Source: Prinsepia uniflora (lineage: Eukaryota > Streptophyta > Magnoliopsida > Rosales > Rosaceae). From it: DNA of 64,000 bases. Shown here piece after piece: positions 11,180 to 20,267 of the stretch. Location: positions 54,589,840-54,653,839 of the forward strand of contig CM064862.1 of the NCBI GenBank assembly GCA_032719365.1. The letters are read 5' to 3'. Both the position numbers and the translations under genes were made by a program. Numbering within the stretch: the stretch's first letter is position 1; each line of letters opens with the position of its first letter. The notes under the pieces were generated by a model. The model saw nothing but the letters and a program-made list of their open reading frames with translations, did no database searches and was not told the origin of the DNA.

Positions 11180-12916
11180 AAGACCCCCAAACCTATCCTT
11201 TGCTAGTCCTCAAGCAAAACAAATTACATAAGCACGATTAAATTAATGACTCGATCCACCTATGATAGACCATTTAAACCCCTAGGTGTGCCTAGTAGGA
11301 GGAGTTTTGTCTCCTGAGGGTTTAACAGATGTGACACCCACAAACACCATCAAGACTATTGAAAAAACAAGGGTTAAAACATTATGGAAACAAAGTAAGG
11401 TGAACCAATGAAACCTTAGTCATACCTTCACCTTCTTGAATTCACCATGCCAGCAACTAATTAGTGTGCAAGTGAACACTTTTACTCTAAGTTTCAAGGC
11501 TTCATAGGTATCATTTTCAAACCTGAAGATAGAATTCGTCTCAACTCTAAGTCTCACAGATTCACTCAATCACTCGAACCTAAGGTTTAATCTCTCCATC
11601 AAACATATGTGAGTGAAGTTATGTAATATGAAAGCAAGTATTCTCGCATATGAAGTATAAGAAAAAATGGCACAATTTCAGGATAGATCTCATGAGAGAA
11701 TCGAAAACTAAGAATTAGATAGAGCACATACCTCCCAGCATTCATGTCATTGCCCAAGTGATCAACATAGGTCTTAATCTAAATAGGTTGTAATGACGCT
11801 TGGTTGAGGGAAAAATGAAAAAAGGATAGGAACAACAAGTAACTTAGAATCATACCACGGGCTCTTGAAAAATTCCTTTGCACAGCTTGATGTTATTCCC
11901 AGCATCTGCTCACTTTAAGTTGAATGGAAGGAACTTTTCTCAGATCATACTTGAACTTTTTCTTTTGCTTTTTTTTTTCTCATCATTTTTTTTCCTTGAA
12001 GTTTTACTTCATTTAAGTTCTCTTTTCTTTTGATATGAACTTCTTTTGATCAGAGCTACTTTTGATTTTTCATAAACTTTTGATTTAACAGTGGCCATAC
12101 TTTTCCTTGCATCGAATTTCCACTTTCAGCAACCTTGGCAGATTCCAAGCTATAGGGTATGGTCACAATTAAGCTAGGTACCTCAATGAGAGATACAAAA
12201 GGGAAGGAGTGATGTAGGTTATGAAAGAAATGGCTACATGTGTTTGGCTACAAAATGGCTAATGGAGCACACAAAGGTCGGGTTTAGAGAAGGTTTTTAG
12301 AAGGTTATGCACACAAAGCCTAGCATCACTTCAAAAGGGCTACTCCACAAATGAAGGGCATGTGATATATGAAATTATGATAAATTCTTAGTAATCAACC
12401 AAAAATGATAATGAGATCAGATTAGAGTGAATTAGAAAGAAAGAATTGGAGCAGAAACAAATTAAACCCTCTCAATAAAGCAAGTAGGCTCAAAACATCA
12501 CAAGGGTAGTCTCCACTATTCTTCTTCATTTGTTTGATCAGGTACCTTATTCACCATGATTCTAAGAGCAAAAGAGGTCAGAAAGAACACCTAATCAGAA
12601 GACTAATCAAGGATTCCTTCTAACTGACGATTGTATGCCTTAGTTTGCATAAAGATTCCATTACAATGTTTCAACAATGCTCGAACAGACTGACTCTTTA
12701 GCACCCAAAAATTTGCAATTCCTTACCCCCAAACCTAAACTAAACATTGTCCTCAATGTATAACATAGAAAAAATGCATGCAATGCAAAGGGAGTATCAA
12801 AGCAGAGAAAGAAAAGAAGTAATTAAGTTAAAAGGCTTAAAAGATAGAACCTAGTTGGGTTGCCTCCCAACAAGCACTGTATTTAATGTCTAGGCAAGAC
12901 GTGGTTGCAAATGGGC
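11180..12916 (-). other. Athila-like element: polypurine tract and 1.7-kb noncoding 3' region
   Basis: Next to the 3' LTR the minus strand reads AGGTTTGGGGGTCTT (plus strand 11180-11194), the likely polypurine tract. A second similar G-rich tract is at about 12720-12735. No open frame of note occurs here on either strand. Athila elements often hold an env-like frame in this interval; none is visible, so it is absent or decayed. A conserved block GTTGGGTTGCCTCCCAAC at 12854-12871 can form a hairpin. Confidence 0.65.
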
Positions 12917-14260
12917 TTAATGGAATGGAAGAGTATCCACCATATGTGCAATGGGAACACCCATATCAGACATCAAGTACGGCTTTAATCTGTGGCCATT
13001 AACTTTGAAACTGTTACCATTGCTGAGATTCTTTATTTCAACTGCTCCATGAGGATACACTTTGATCACTTTGAAAGGTCCAACCCATCTAGACTTAAGT
13101 TTACCTGGAAAGAGACGTAAACGAGAGTCATATAATAAAACATTTTGATAAGGGAAGAATACCTTTCTCGTTAGAGCTTTATCATGGTAAAGCTTGGTCC
13201 TTTCTTTGTAAATCTTTGCACTTTCATAAGCCTCATTCCTTAGCTCCTCAAGCTCATTGAGTTGCAGCTTTCTTAACATTCCAGCTTTTGTAAAGTCCAT
13301 GTTAAGCTTCTTGATTGCCCACAAAGCATGGTGCTCCAACTCCATTGGCAAATGGCAAGCTTTCCCAAAAACAATTCTGTAAGGGCTCATCCCAATAGGA
13401 GTCTTATAAGCTGTTCTATAGGCCCAAAGTGCATCATGTAACTTTGTGGACCAGTCTTTCCTTGTCGAATTCACAGTCTTCATTAGAATATTCTTGATCT
13501 CCCTATTGCTTATCTCCACTTGGCCAGAAGTTTGGGGATGATATGGTGTGCTCACTCTATGTGTGATTCCATACTTCTTCATCAAGGCTTCAAATGGCTT
13601 GTTGCAGAAGTGAGTTCCACCATCACTGATGATAGCTCTTGGCATTCCGAACCTTGAAAAAATGATGTCCTTGAGGAAGTTAATCACCACTCTATGATCA
13701 TTGGTCTTTGAAGCAATTGCTTCCACCCATTTAGACACGTAGTCTACTGCCACCAGGATGTAATTGTAGCCAAAAGAGGGTGGGAATGGTCCCATGAAAT
13801 CGATGCCCCAAACGTCAAAGATCTCCACAACCAAAATGTTATGCAAAGGCATCTGATTTCTGCTGCTGATGTTGCCCATTCTTTGGCACCTATCACACTT
13901 AGCACAAAATTTAAAAGCATCTTTAAACAAAGTAGGCCAAAAGAAACCAGATTGAAGAACCTTGGCTGCTGTCTTCTTGGCACCAAAATGACCCCCACAT
14001 GCGAACTCATGACTGAAATTGAGTATGCTTTCTTGCTCAACCTCAGGAACACATCTTCTAATAATCTGATCTGGTCCATATTTGAAAAGGTAGGGCTCAT
14101 CCCACATGTAGTGCTTCACTTGCGAAAAGAACCTTTTCTTCTCCTGAAAGGTTAGATCATCTCTAATAATACCACAAGCAAGAAAATTAACAAAATCAGC
14201 ATACCATGGTTCATCATCTTGGATGGCAAGAAGTTGTTCATCAGGGAATGATTCATTCAA
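12917..14260 (-). CDS. Integrase of the Athila-like element (separate frame)
   Basis: The 447-residue frame inserts retrotransposon cDNA into the genome. An N-terminal zinc-binding HHCC region is visible (H84, H91, C122, C125). The catalytic core follows with D154 (GIDF), D213 (ISDGG) and E249 (GQVEI), so the DDE triad is intact. The C-terminal part (about 380-435) has the VGPFKVIKVYPHGAVEI-type fold that follows the core in plant Ty3 integrases. The frame opens with TTG, not ATG, at its 5' end and overlaps the stop of the upstream gag-pol frame by four bases in a different frame. It was therefore almost certainly the end of one gag-pol polyprotein. Without a frameshift it would not be translated as part of pol. 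Confidence 0.9.
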   Translation of the reverse strand: MNESFPDEQLLAIQDDEPWYADFVNFLACGIIRDDLTFQEKKRFFSQVKHYMWDEPYLFKYGPDQIIRRCVPEVEQESILNFSHEFACGGHFGAKKTAAKVLQSGFFWPTLFKDAFKFCAKCDRCQRMGNISSRNQMPLHNILVVEIFDVWGIDFMGPFPPSFGYNYILVAVDYVSKWVEAIASKTNDHRVVINFLKDIIFSRFGMPRAIISDGGTHFCNKPFEALMKKYGITHRVSTPYHPQTSGQVEISNREIKNILMKTVNSTRKDWSTKLHDALWAYRTAYKTPIGMSPYRIVFGKACHLPMELEHHALWAIKKLNMDFTKAGMLRKLQLNELEELRNEAYESAKIYKERTKLYHDKALTRKVFFPYQNVLLYDSRLRLFPGKLKSRWVGPFKVIKVYPHGAVEIKNLSNGNSFKVNGHRLKPYLMSDMGVPIAHMVDTLPFH

Positions 14261-17200
14261 GGGAACTGTGCATTTCTGTCAATTGCTTCACTTTTCAAAC
14301 GTGATAAGTGGTCAGCAACTACATTCTCTTTGCCGCTCTTGTCTCTTATTTCCAAATCAAATTCTTGTAATAAGAGGATCCATCTAATGAGTCTTGGCTT
14401 GGCATCCTTTTTGGTCATTAGGTATCGTAGAGCTGAATGGTCTGAGTAGACAATGACTTTTGATCCTACAAGATAAGATCTGAACTTCTCCAGAGCAAAG
14501 ACAACAGCAAGTAACTCTTTTTCTGTTGTGGAATAGTTTAGCTGAGCATCATTCAATGTCCTGCTTGCATAATAAATAACATGAGATAGTTTTCCAATTC
14601 TTTGGCCTAGTACTGCACCAATAGAAAAATCAGATGCATCACACATCAATTCAAAGGGTAAAGACCAATCTGGAGCCATGATAATTGGAGCAGAAGTTAG
14701 TTTCTTCTTAAGCATTTCAAAGGCCTGCAAACATTCGTCATTAAAGTCAAAAGAAGTGTCCTTAGCTAACAAGTTACATAACGGACCAGTTATTTTTGAA
14801 AAATCCTTAATAAAACGTCTATAAAAACCTGCATGACCTAGGAAGCTTTGAATTCCCTTAACAGATGCTGGGGGAGGTAGTTTAGAGATCAAGTCAATTT
14901 TTGCTTTATCTACCTCTATTCCCTTGCTTGAAATTACATGACCTAGCACTATACCCTTCTTAACCATAAAATGGCATTTCTCCCAATTTAAAATCAGATT
15001 GGTGTCTTGGCAACGTTTTAGAACTAATGCAAGATGATCAAGACATATATCAAATGAGGAACCAAACACAGAAAAATCATCCATAAAAACCTCGATGAAC
15101 CTCTCAACCATGTCAGAGAAAATGGCCATCATGCATCTTTGAAATGTAGCTGGTGCGTTACACAAACCGAATGGCATTCTCCGATAAGCAAACGTGCCAA
15201 ATGGGCAGGTAAAGGTCGTCTTCGCTTGGTCCTCAGGTGCAATTGGGATTTGGTTATAACCTGAATAACCATCAAGAAAACAGTAGTGTGAGTAACCAGC
15301 TAATCTTTCAAGCATTTGATCAATAAAAGGAAGGGGAAAATGATCTTTTCTAGTCATAGCATTTAACTTCCTGTAATCAATGCACACCCTCCATCCAGTC
15401 ATGACTCTTGTTGGGACAAGTTCATCCTGATCATTTTTTACGACAGTCATGCCACTCTTCTTTGGTACAACTTGAGTAGGACTAACCCACTTGCTGTCAG
15501 AAATAGGATAGATGATCCCAGTGTCAAGTAGCTTAAGTACTTCAGCTCTAACCACTTCTTTCATGTTGGGATTGAGTCTTCGTTGAGGTTCACAGCTGGG
15601 TTGGCTATCCTCCTCCAAAAGTATCCTATGCATGCACATAGAGGGACTGATTCCTTTGATATCTGCTATAGACCATCCAATGGTGGATTTGAACTCTCTC
15701 AAAACTCTTACTAGCTTTTCTTCCTGCAAAGAGGTCAGATCAGAAGCTATGATAACTGGAAGTGAATTTTGGTCACCCAGAAAGATATACTTAAGATGAG
15801 AGGGAAGTAATTTAAGCTCAAGCTTTGGTGGTTTGATGATTGAGGGTATGAGATGATCAATGGATGGCTCGAGTGGCTCAAGGGGGACTAAATAGTTGTG
15901 AAGATATGACTTCAAAGCCTCCAAAGCAGAAACCTCCTCTTCCAACTCCCATTCATCTTCGAAGTCATCCAGAAAATTGGTCAAGACAATCTCTAGTGGG
16001 TCTTTAGGGGGGCCTTGAGAAAATTTGGTGAACACAAAAGAATCCAATATATCAACAGAGAAACAATCTAAAGAAGAATACGGATGAGTTAAAGATTCAA
16101 ACACTCTAAATTGGACAGTTTCTCCAAGAACTGTCATTGTGAGCACTCCATCATGTACATTTATGATTGTCCTTGCTGTGGCCATGAATGGCCTCCCAAG
16201 AAGAATAGGTAACTCACGATCTTTGATTGGTGATTCTTCCATGTCAAGCACTACAAAATCAGCAGGTATGATCAATTTATCAACTTGAACTAGAATGTCT
16301 TCAACTATACCTCTTGGATACTTTACTGAACGATCAGCAAGTTGTAAAGAAACTGTGGTCGGTTTCAACTCTCCCAAACCTAGATGCAAGTAAACCGTGT
16401 ATGGCATAAGATTGATACTTGCACCCAAGTCTAGCATACCCTTCTCAATCTTCTTGTCCCCAATGGTAATAGGTATGGAGAAGCTGCCAGGATCTTTAAG
16501 TTTGGGTGGAAGCTTTCTTTGAAGCACGGCAGAGACATTCTCGGAGACTAAAACCTTCTCATGTGGTTCATATTTCCTCTTGTACTTGTTCAATTCTTTA
16601 AAGAACTTGCCATAGGCTGGAACATCATCAATTAAATCAAGTAAAGGCAAATTAATATTAACTTTACTGAGAATGTCATAAAGTTCTTTGAAGGCCTTAT
16701 CCTTGTTGCATTGAGCAAGTCTTCTTGGAAAAGGAATGGGTGGCACGTAGGGCTCGGGAACCTTGTGCAAAACAGGTTTATCTTTGTTAGTCCCAAGAGG
16801 TACATCAGTAGCTTTCTTGGGTGCTTGTTCCGCCTCTCCTTCCTCCCCACCTGCATTCACAATTTCAGAAGTATTAGGAAGATCGTAGTTAATACCATTA
16901 TCAATAACCTTACCACTTCTAAGTGTTGTTATGGCTTTTTCTTGCTCCTGATTCTTTTGAAGCAACTGAGTTTGACTTGGAAGCTTCCCAAGTTCTCTCT
17001 GGTTAAGAGCAGTAGCAAGTTGTCCAACTTGGGTCTCAAGCTTTTGAATGGTGGCAGCTTGGTTTTGGAACAAAGTGGAAGTGGTTTGCATGAACTTCTG
17101 TAATGTCTCCTCCACAGAATTGCTTGGGAGAACTTGGTAGTTGTTAGGCTGCTGCTGAGCATGGCTTTGATTCTGATTTCCACCCCAAGAAAAGTTAGGG

Positions 17201-18252
17201 TGGTTCCTCCATCCGGGGTTGTAAGTGTTTGAGTATGGATCATTCCTTTGCCTTGAATGATAGCAATTCATCATGTTGGCTTGCTCTTGATCGTAATCAG
17301 CATATGTAGCACTTTGAGAGGCATGAGATGAGCCTAACTTTGAAAGCACAGCGTCAAGTTTCCTTTCCAAGTTGTCAACCTTGAAAGAAACGTCATTAGT
17401 TGAATGAACTTCATATGCACCACCACTCTTCCCTCTTGATTGATGCATATTAGAACCCAGCATCTCAAAGAGTTCTTGAGACTCCTCTGGACTCTTTTTC
17501 TTTAGAGCACCACCAGCTGCATTATCACACATTGATTGACATGTAGGGGTTAATCCGTCAAAGAAAATTTGCATTTGAAGGTAAAGAGGTAACCCATGGT
17601 GTGGACACTGCAGCAATAGTCCTCTAAATCTTTCCCAGCATTCACTAAATGTTTCAGTATCATCTTGTCTGAAATTGAAAATTTGAGCTCTTAGGGTTGC
17701 CGTCTTTTGGGGGGAAAAGAACTTGTCCATAAACTTCTTTACAACCTCATCCCATGTCTCCAAGGACTTAGGCTTCAAAGTCATGAGCCAAGCCTTGGCC
17801 CGTTCCTTCAATGTGTAGGGAAAAATCCTACACCTCAAATCATTCTCCGAAAGTCCCTGCAAGGGCAATGAATTAACAACTATGTAAAACTCTTTAATAT
17901 GAGCCAATGGATCCTCATTAGGCAAACCAAAGAATGAAGGAAACATAGAAAAATATGAAGATTTAAGTTCATAGTTCCTTGCTGCCGGTGACAGTACTAC
18001 GCATGAAGGCGAATCAGGGATTATTGGTTGAGCATAGAACTCCAAAGCATGGGTTGCAGCCTCAGCCATCTTTTCTTCAATTTCTACTTCAAACTCTTCT
18101 GACTCTCCCGAATGAATTGAGACAGAAGTCTTATCCTTGATGATTTCTTGAAATACTCTTTTAGCTACAATTTTTGTAGTAAGATTTCCTCTTGTTTCCC
18201 TGGATTTCCTTATCGCTGCTGCAACGGAGTATAGCAAAGACGTACTGGACAT
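14257..18252 (-). CDS. Gag-pol polyprotein (gag, protease, RT, RNase H) of the Athila-like element
   Basis: The 1331-residue frame starts with ATG at 18252. The gag part (about 95-300) includes the AKAWLMTL, FMDKFF and ETFSECWERF signatures. It shows no CCHC zinc knuckle; the following segment is Asn/Gln-rich. The aspartic protease site is DLGAS near residue 606, a variant usual in this plant group. Reverse transcriptase (about 930-1100) shows YRKLNAMTRKDHFPLP, RRMPFGLCNAPATFQ and the FMDD catalytic box near 1057. RNase H (about 1200-1320) begins with CDASDF and has TEKELLAVVFA and YSDHSAL. It ends prematurely just after the ADHLSRL linker at a TGA, with integrase continuing in the -1 frame. 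Apart from this break it is uninterrupted. Confidence 0.93.
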   Translation of the reverse strand: MSSTSLLYSVAAAIRKSRETRGNLTTKIVAKRVFQEIIKDKTSVSIHSGESEEFEVEIEEKMAEAATHALEFYAQPIIPDSPSCVVLSPAARNYELKSSYFSMFPSFFGLPNEDPLAHIKEFYIVVNSLPLQGLSENDLRCRIFPYTLKERAKAWLMTLKPKSLETWDEVVKKFMDKFFSPQKTATLRAQIFNFRQDDTETFSECWERFRGLLLQCPHHGLPLYLQMQIFFDGLTPTCQSMCDNAAGGALKKKSPEESQELFEMLGSNMHQSRGKSGGAYEVHSTNDVSFKVDNLERKLDAVLSKLGSSHASQSATYADYDQEQANMMNCYHSRQRNDPYSNTYNPGWRNHPNFSWGGNQNQSHAQQQPNNYQVLPSNSVEETLQKFMQTTSTLFQNQAATIQKLETQVGQLATALNQRELGKLPSQTQLLQKNQEQEKAITTLRSGKVIDNGINYDLPNTSEIVNAGGEEGEAEQAPKKATDVPLGTNKDKPVLHKVPEPYVPPIPFPRRLAQCNKDKAFKELYDILSKVNINLPLLDLIDDVPAYGKFFKELNKYKRKYEPHEKVLVSENVSAVLQRKLPPKLKDPGSFSIPITIGDKKIEKGMLDLGASINLMPYTVYLHLGLGELKPTTVSLQLADRSVKYPRGIVEDILVQVDKLIIPADFVVLDMEESPIKDRELPILLGRPFMATARTIINVHDGVLTMTVLGETVQFRVFESLTHPYSSLDCFSVDILDSFVFTKFSQGPPKDPLEIVLTNFLDDFEDEWELEEEVSALEALKSYLHNYLVPLEPLEPSIDHLIPSIIKPPKLELKLLPSHLKYIFLGDQNSLPVIIASDLTSLQEEKLVRVLREFKSTIGWSIADIKGISPSMCMHRILLEEDSQPSCEPQRRLNPNMKEVVRAEVLKLLDTGIIYPISDSKWVSPTQVVPKKSGMTVVKNDQDELVPTRVMTGWRVCIDYRKLNAMTRKDHFPLPFIDQMLERLAGYSHYCFLDGYSGYNQIPIAPEDQAKTTFTCPFGTFAYRRMPFGLCNAPATFQRCMMAIFSDMVERFIEVFMDDFSVFGSSFDICLDHLALVLKRCQDTNLILNWEKCHFMVKKGIVLGHVISSKGIEVDKAKIDLISKLPPPASVKGIQSFLGHAGFYRRFIKDFSKITGPLCNLLAKDTSFDFNDECLQAFEMLKKKLTSAPIIMAPDWSLPFELMCDASDFSIGAVLGQRIGKLSHVIYYASRTLNDAQLNYSTTEKELLAVVFALEKFRSYLVGSKVIVYSDHSALRYLMTKKDAKPRLIRWILLLQEFDLEIRDKSGKENVVADHLSRLKSEAIDRNAQFP

Positions 18253-18360
18253 TCAAAACCTGACACACAAAGATATGGATAACTCAAGCTGTAAACAAAC
18301 TAAAACAGAAAACAGATTATAGGGCTAAGTTGGTAACCAATTGCAAAGGACTTAAATCAG
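18253..18360 (-). other. Leader of the Athila-like element
   Basis: About 108 bases lie between the primer-binding site and the gag start codon. Nothing further is recognisable. Confidence 0.6.
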
Positions 18361-18378
18361 TCCCCGGCAACGGCGCCA
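18361..18378 (-). promoter_or_regulatory. Primer-binding site, tRNA-Asp(GTC) type
   Basis: On the plus strand the 18 bases TCCCCGGCAACGGCGCCA equal the 3' end, with CCA, of plant tRNA-Asp(GTC) as I recall it. The element's minus strand would pair with that primer. It lies four bases from the 5' LTR. Confidence 0.88.
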
Positions 18379-18382
18379 AAAT

Positions 18383-19856
18383 TGTTGATGTTTTCTAGCT
18401 TATACACTACTATTGTAGTAATGGTAATGCACAAGTAAGGGTGTCGAACCACAGTGACTGATTAGGCTTCACAATTACCTCTAAATAACCCTATAATGAC
18501 TCAATTAACTAGTGGAATTAAAAGAACTGAAAATAAAACAGAATTGTGTTTTGATTTGTGATATGTAAGGACGTTAAACTGAAATTAAAACTTTAAGTAA
18601 ATGAAGATAGATAGAAAAGATTGAGAAAAGTATGGAGATGGAAGCTAGGGTCTTGACTTCACCTATGTAACCTTGATTCTATGAATACAGTGACTAAAGT
18701 ACCTGATCTTCCAAACCTGCTCTAAGGATCGTTTTCACTTAAGTAAGATAGGCCATGGCATGTGGAACACTATCTAGTCCTTCTAATTGCAACCTAAGTA
18801 TGGCATGTACTTTAGATTACTCCTAGAAAGCCTTTAAGTATGAGAAAAGAAATAAATATGACCAAACAGATTCAGTGGCATGGCATGTACTCACTAACCC
18901 TATTCTTTCATTCATAAATCAATTAAACTTAGGCATGGCATGTGCTCTAAATCTAACTAGGCATATGGAACCCTAATGGTGATCAAGCACTAGAATCACA
19001 TATGAATCAATAATTAAAATGAATGAAGCAAAGAAGAGTTTGCAGAAATCAGAATACTTCAATCATAACATAGACTGAGTTTACATGGTTACATCAAGAC
19101 CCTAGATGAGAAATTAGCTACACATGTATCTAATCAACATAAAAGCATTAATTAAAGACATGGATGCAGCAAACTCTAAGTAGAAGGCAGTCTTCTTCTC
19201 CAGAACTGAAAAGGGCTTCTTCTTCACACACAAAGATGATGGATGACGAATTTGATGAAGGAATTTTGGAGCTTTTATGATGAGAGATTGAGGTACATGG
19301 GAAAGAGATGCAAAAGGATGGAAGAGGGGAGATGGTTATGGAATTCTTGAGGTTTTCTCACTGGAAGAGAAGGGGAATGAAAAAGAAGAGCAGATCTGAT
19401 TTCTTTGTTGTGTGTAGAGGCTCCCCTATTTTGAGAGTGTAGAGGGCTTAAATAGGCAAGAAAGCATGAGGGCAAATAAGGAAAGACATGTAATCTGCTA
19501 CTATTCACGTGAATAGTGTCAGGTGTGCATTGTGATTCCTGAATAGTGTCTGGCCTGCATTGTGATTCCTGAATAGTGTCTGGCCTGCATTGTGATTCCT
19601 GAATAGTGTCTGGCCTGCATAGTGATTCCTGAATAGTGACAGCTTTTTGTTTTCCACATTATTTTTCCTTGCTCCATAAGTAAGCTCTTTCAACTCCGAA
19701 TTTCCTCCTTTTACACCGAAAACATTCTAATTCGACATAATGTCCAATCCTGCACAACTCTCACAAAAATTATTATTTTCTCCTATGTGATGAAAGATAT
19801 TAGTAGTACATCAAAGATAATAATGCATGGAAAAATGCATAAAATATGACCTAACA
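18383..19856 (-). repeat. 5' LTR of the Athila-like element
   Basis: This 1474-base LTR matches 9706-11179 except for about five substitutions. Its 30-base tandem array is at 19510-19642, with all units near the consensus. It is followed by the right target duplication GTCCC at 19857-19861. Confidence 0.95.
19510..19642. repeat. 30-bp tandem repeat in LTR (copy 2)
   Basis: It has the same four-unit array as at 10832-10963. The first unit here matches the others (CATTGTGATTCCTGAA), unlike its partner. Confidence 0.85.
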
Positions 19857-19861
19857 GTCCC

Positions 19862-20267
19862 TGGCTGGCAGACTTTGGTGACCAAGTAGGGGCCTTCCCA
19901 TGAGGGCCCAAGGAAGCCATTTTCCCTATCCTTGGTGGCAAGGCTGATTTTGCGGAGGACCCAGTCTCCGACTTTGAAGTTGCGTACTCACACCCGGGAA
20001 TCGTAGTAGCGAGAAATACGTTGCTTGTGGGCTATGTTGCGGAGGTTGTCCTGATCACAGCTATCCTCAAGGAAGTTGAGGATGAGCTTTAGTAGCTCTG
20101 TATTCTCATTGAGGTCATAGGATAGCACCCGGTAGGATGTCTCTCCGATCTCAACCGGGACGACAGCTTTTGTTCCAAAAGTCAGAGTAAAAGGTGTCTC
20201 CTTAGTTGAAGTCTGGTAGGAGGTCCAATAGGACCACAGGATATCGGAGAGGAGGTCAGTCCACTGG
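19862..20267 (-). pseudogene. Tat-lineage integrase, C-terminal part
   Basis: The minus strand encodes the segment after the integrase core. It reads VEIGETSYRVLSYD, then ISRYYDSRV, then KVGDWVLRK, then LGPSWEGPYLV, matching the C-terminal domain of plant Ty3 integrases. A TGA interrupts it after RYYDSRV. It continues upstream at 23318-23763 once the solo LTR 20268-23312 is removed. ACTGG at 20263-20267 is the left target duplication of that insertion. Confidence 0.8.

Larger units (their letters stand above)
9706..19856 (-). mobile_element. Near-complete young Ty3/gypsy retrotransposon, Athila-like
   Basis: The element is 10151 bases long with two 1474-base LTRs that start TG and end CA. 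A perfect 5-base target duplication GTCCC flanks it (9701-9705 and 19857-19861). Minus-strand order is 5' LTR, tRNA-Asp primer site, gag-pol (protease, reverse transcriptase, RNase H), integrase, 1.7 kb noncoding, polypurine tract, 3' LTR. I count about five single-base differences between the LTRs and no net length change. At a commonly used rate of 1.3e-8 per site per year that is roughly 0.1-0.2 million years. The protease has the DLGAS form and the primer site is tRNA-Asp, both usual for Athila/Tat-type plant elements. A frame break lies between RNase H and integrase. It sits inside an older Tat element. Confidence 0.93.

Noticed and set aside
12917..18252. Integrated virus with an envelope gene
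   Set aside because: No env-like frame is visible; gag-pol order, tRNA-Asp primer site and protease form are those of a plant Ty3 retrotransposon.
18361..18378. Possible tRNA-Asp gene fragment
   Set aside because: Only the 3' 18 bases match and the position next to the LTR is that of a primer-binding site; no rest of a tRNA is present.
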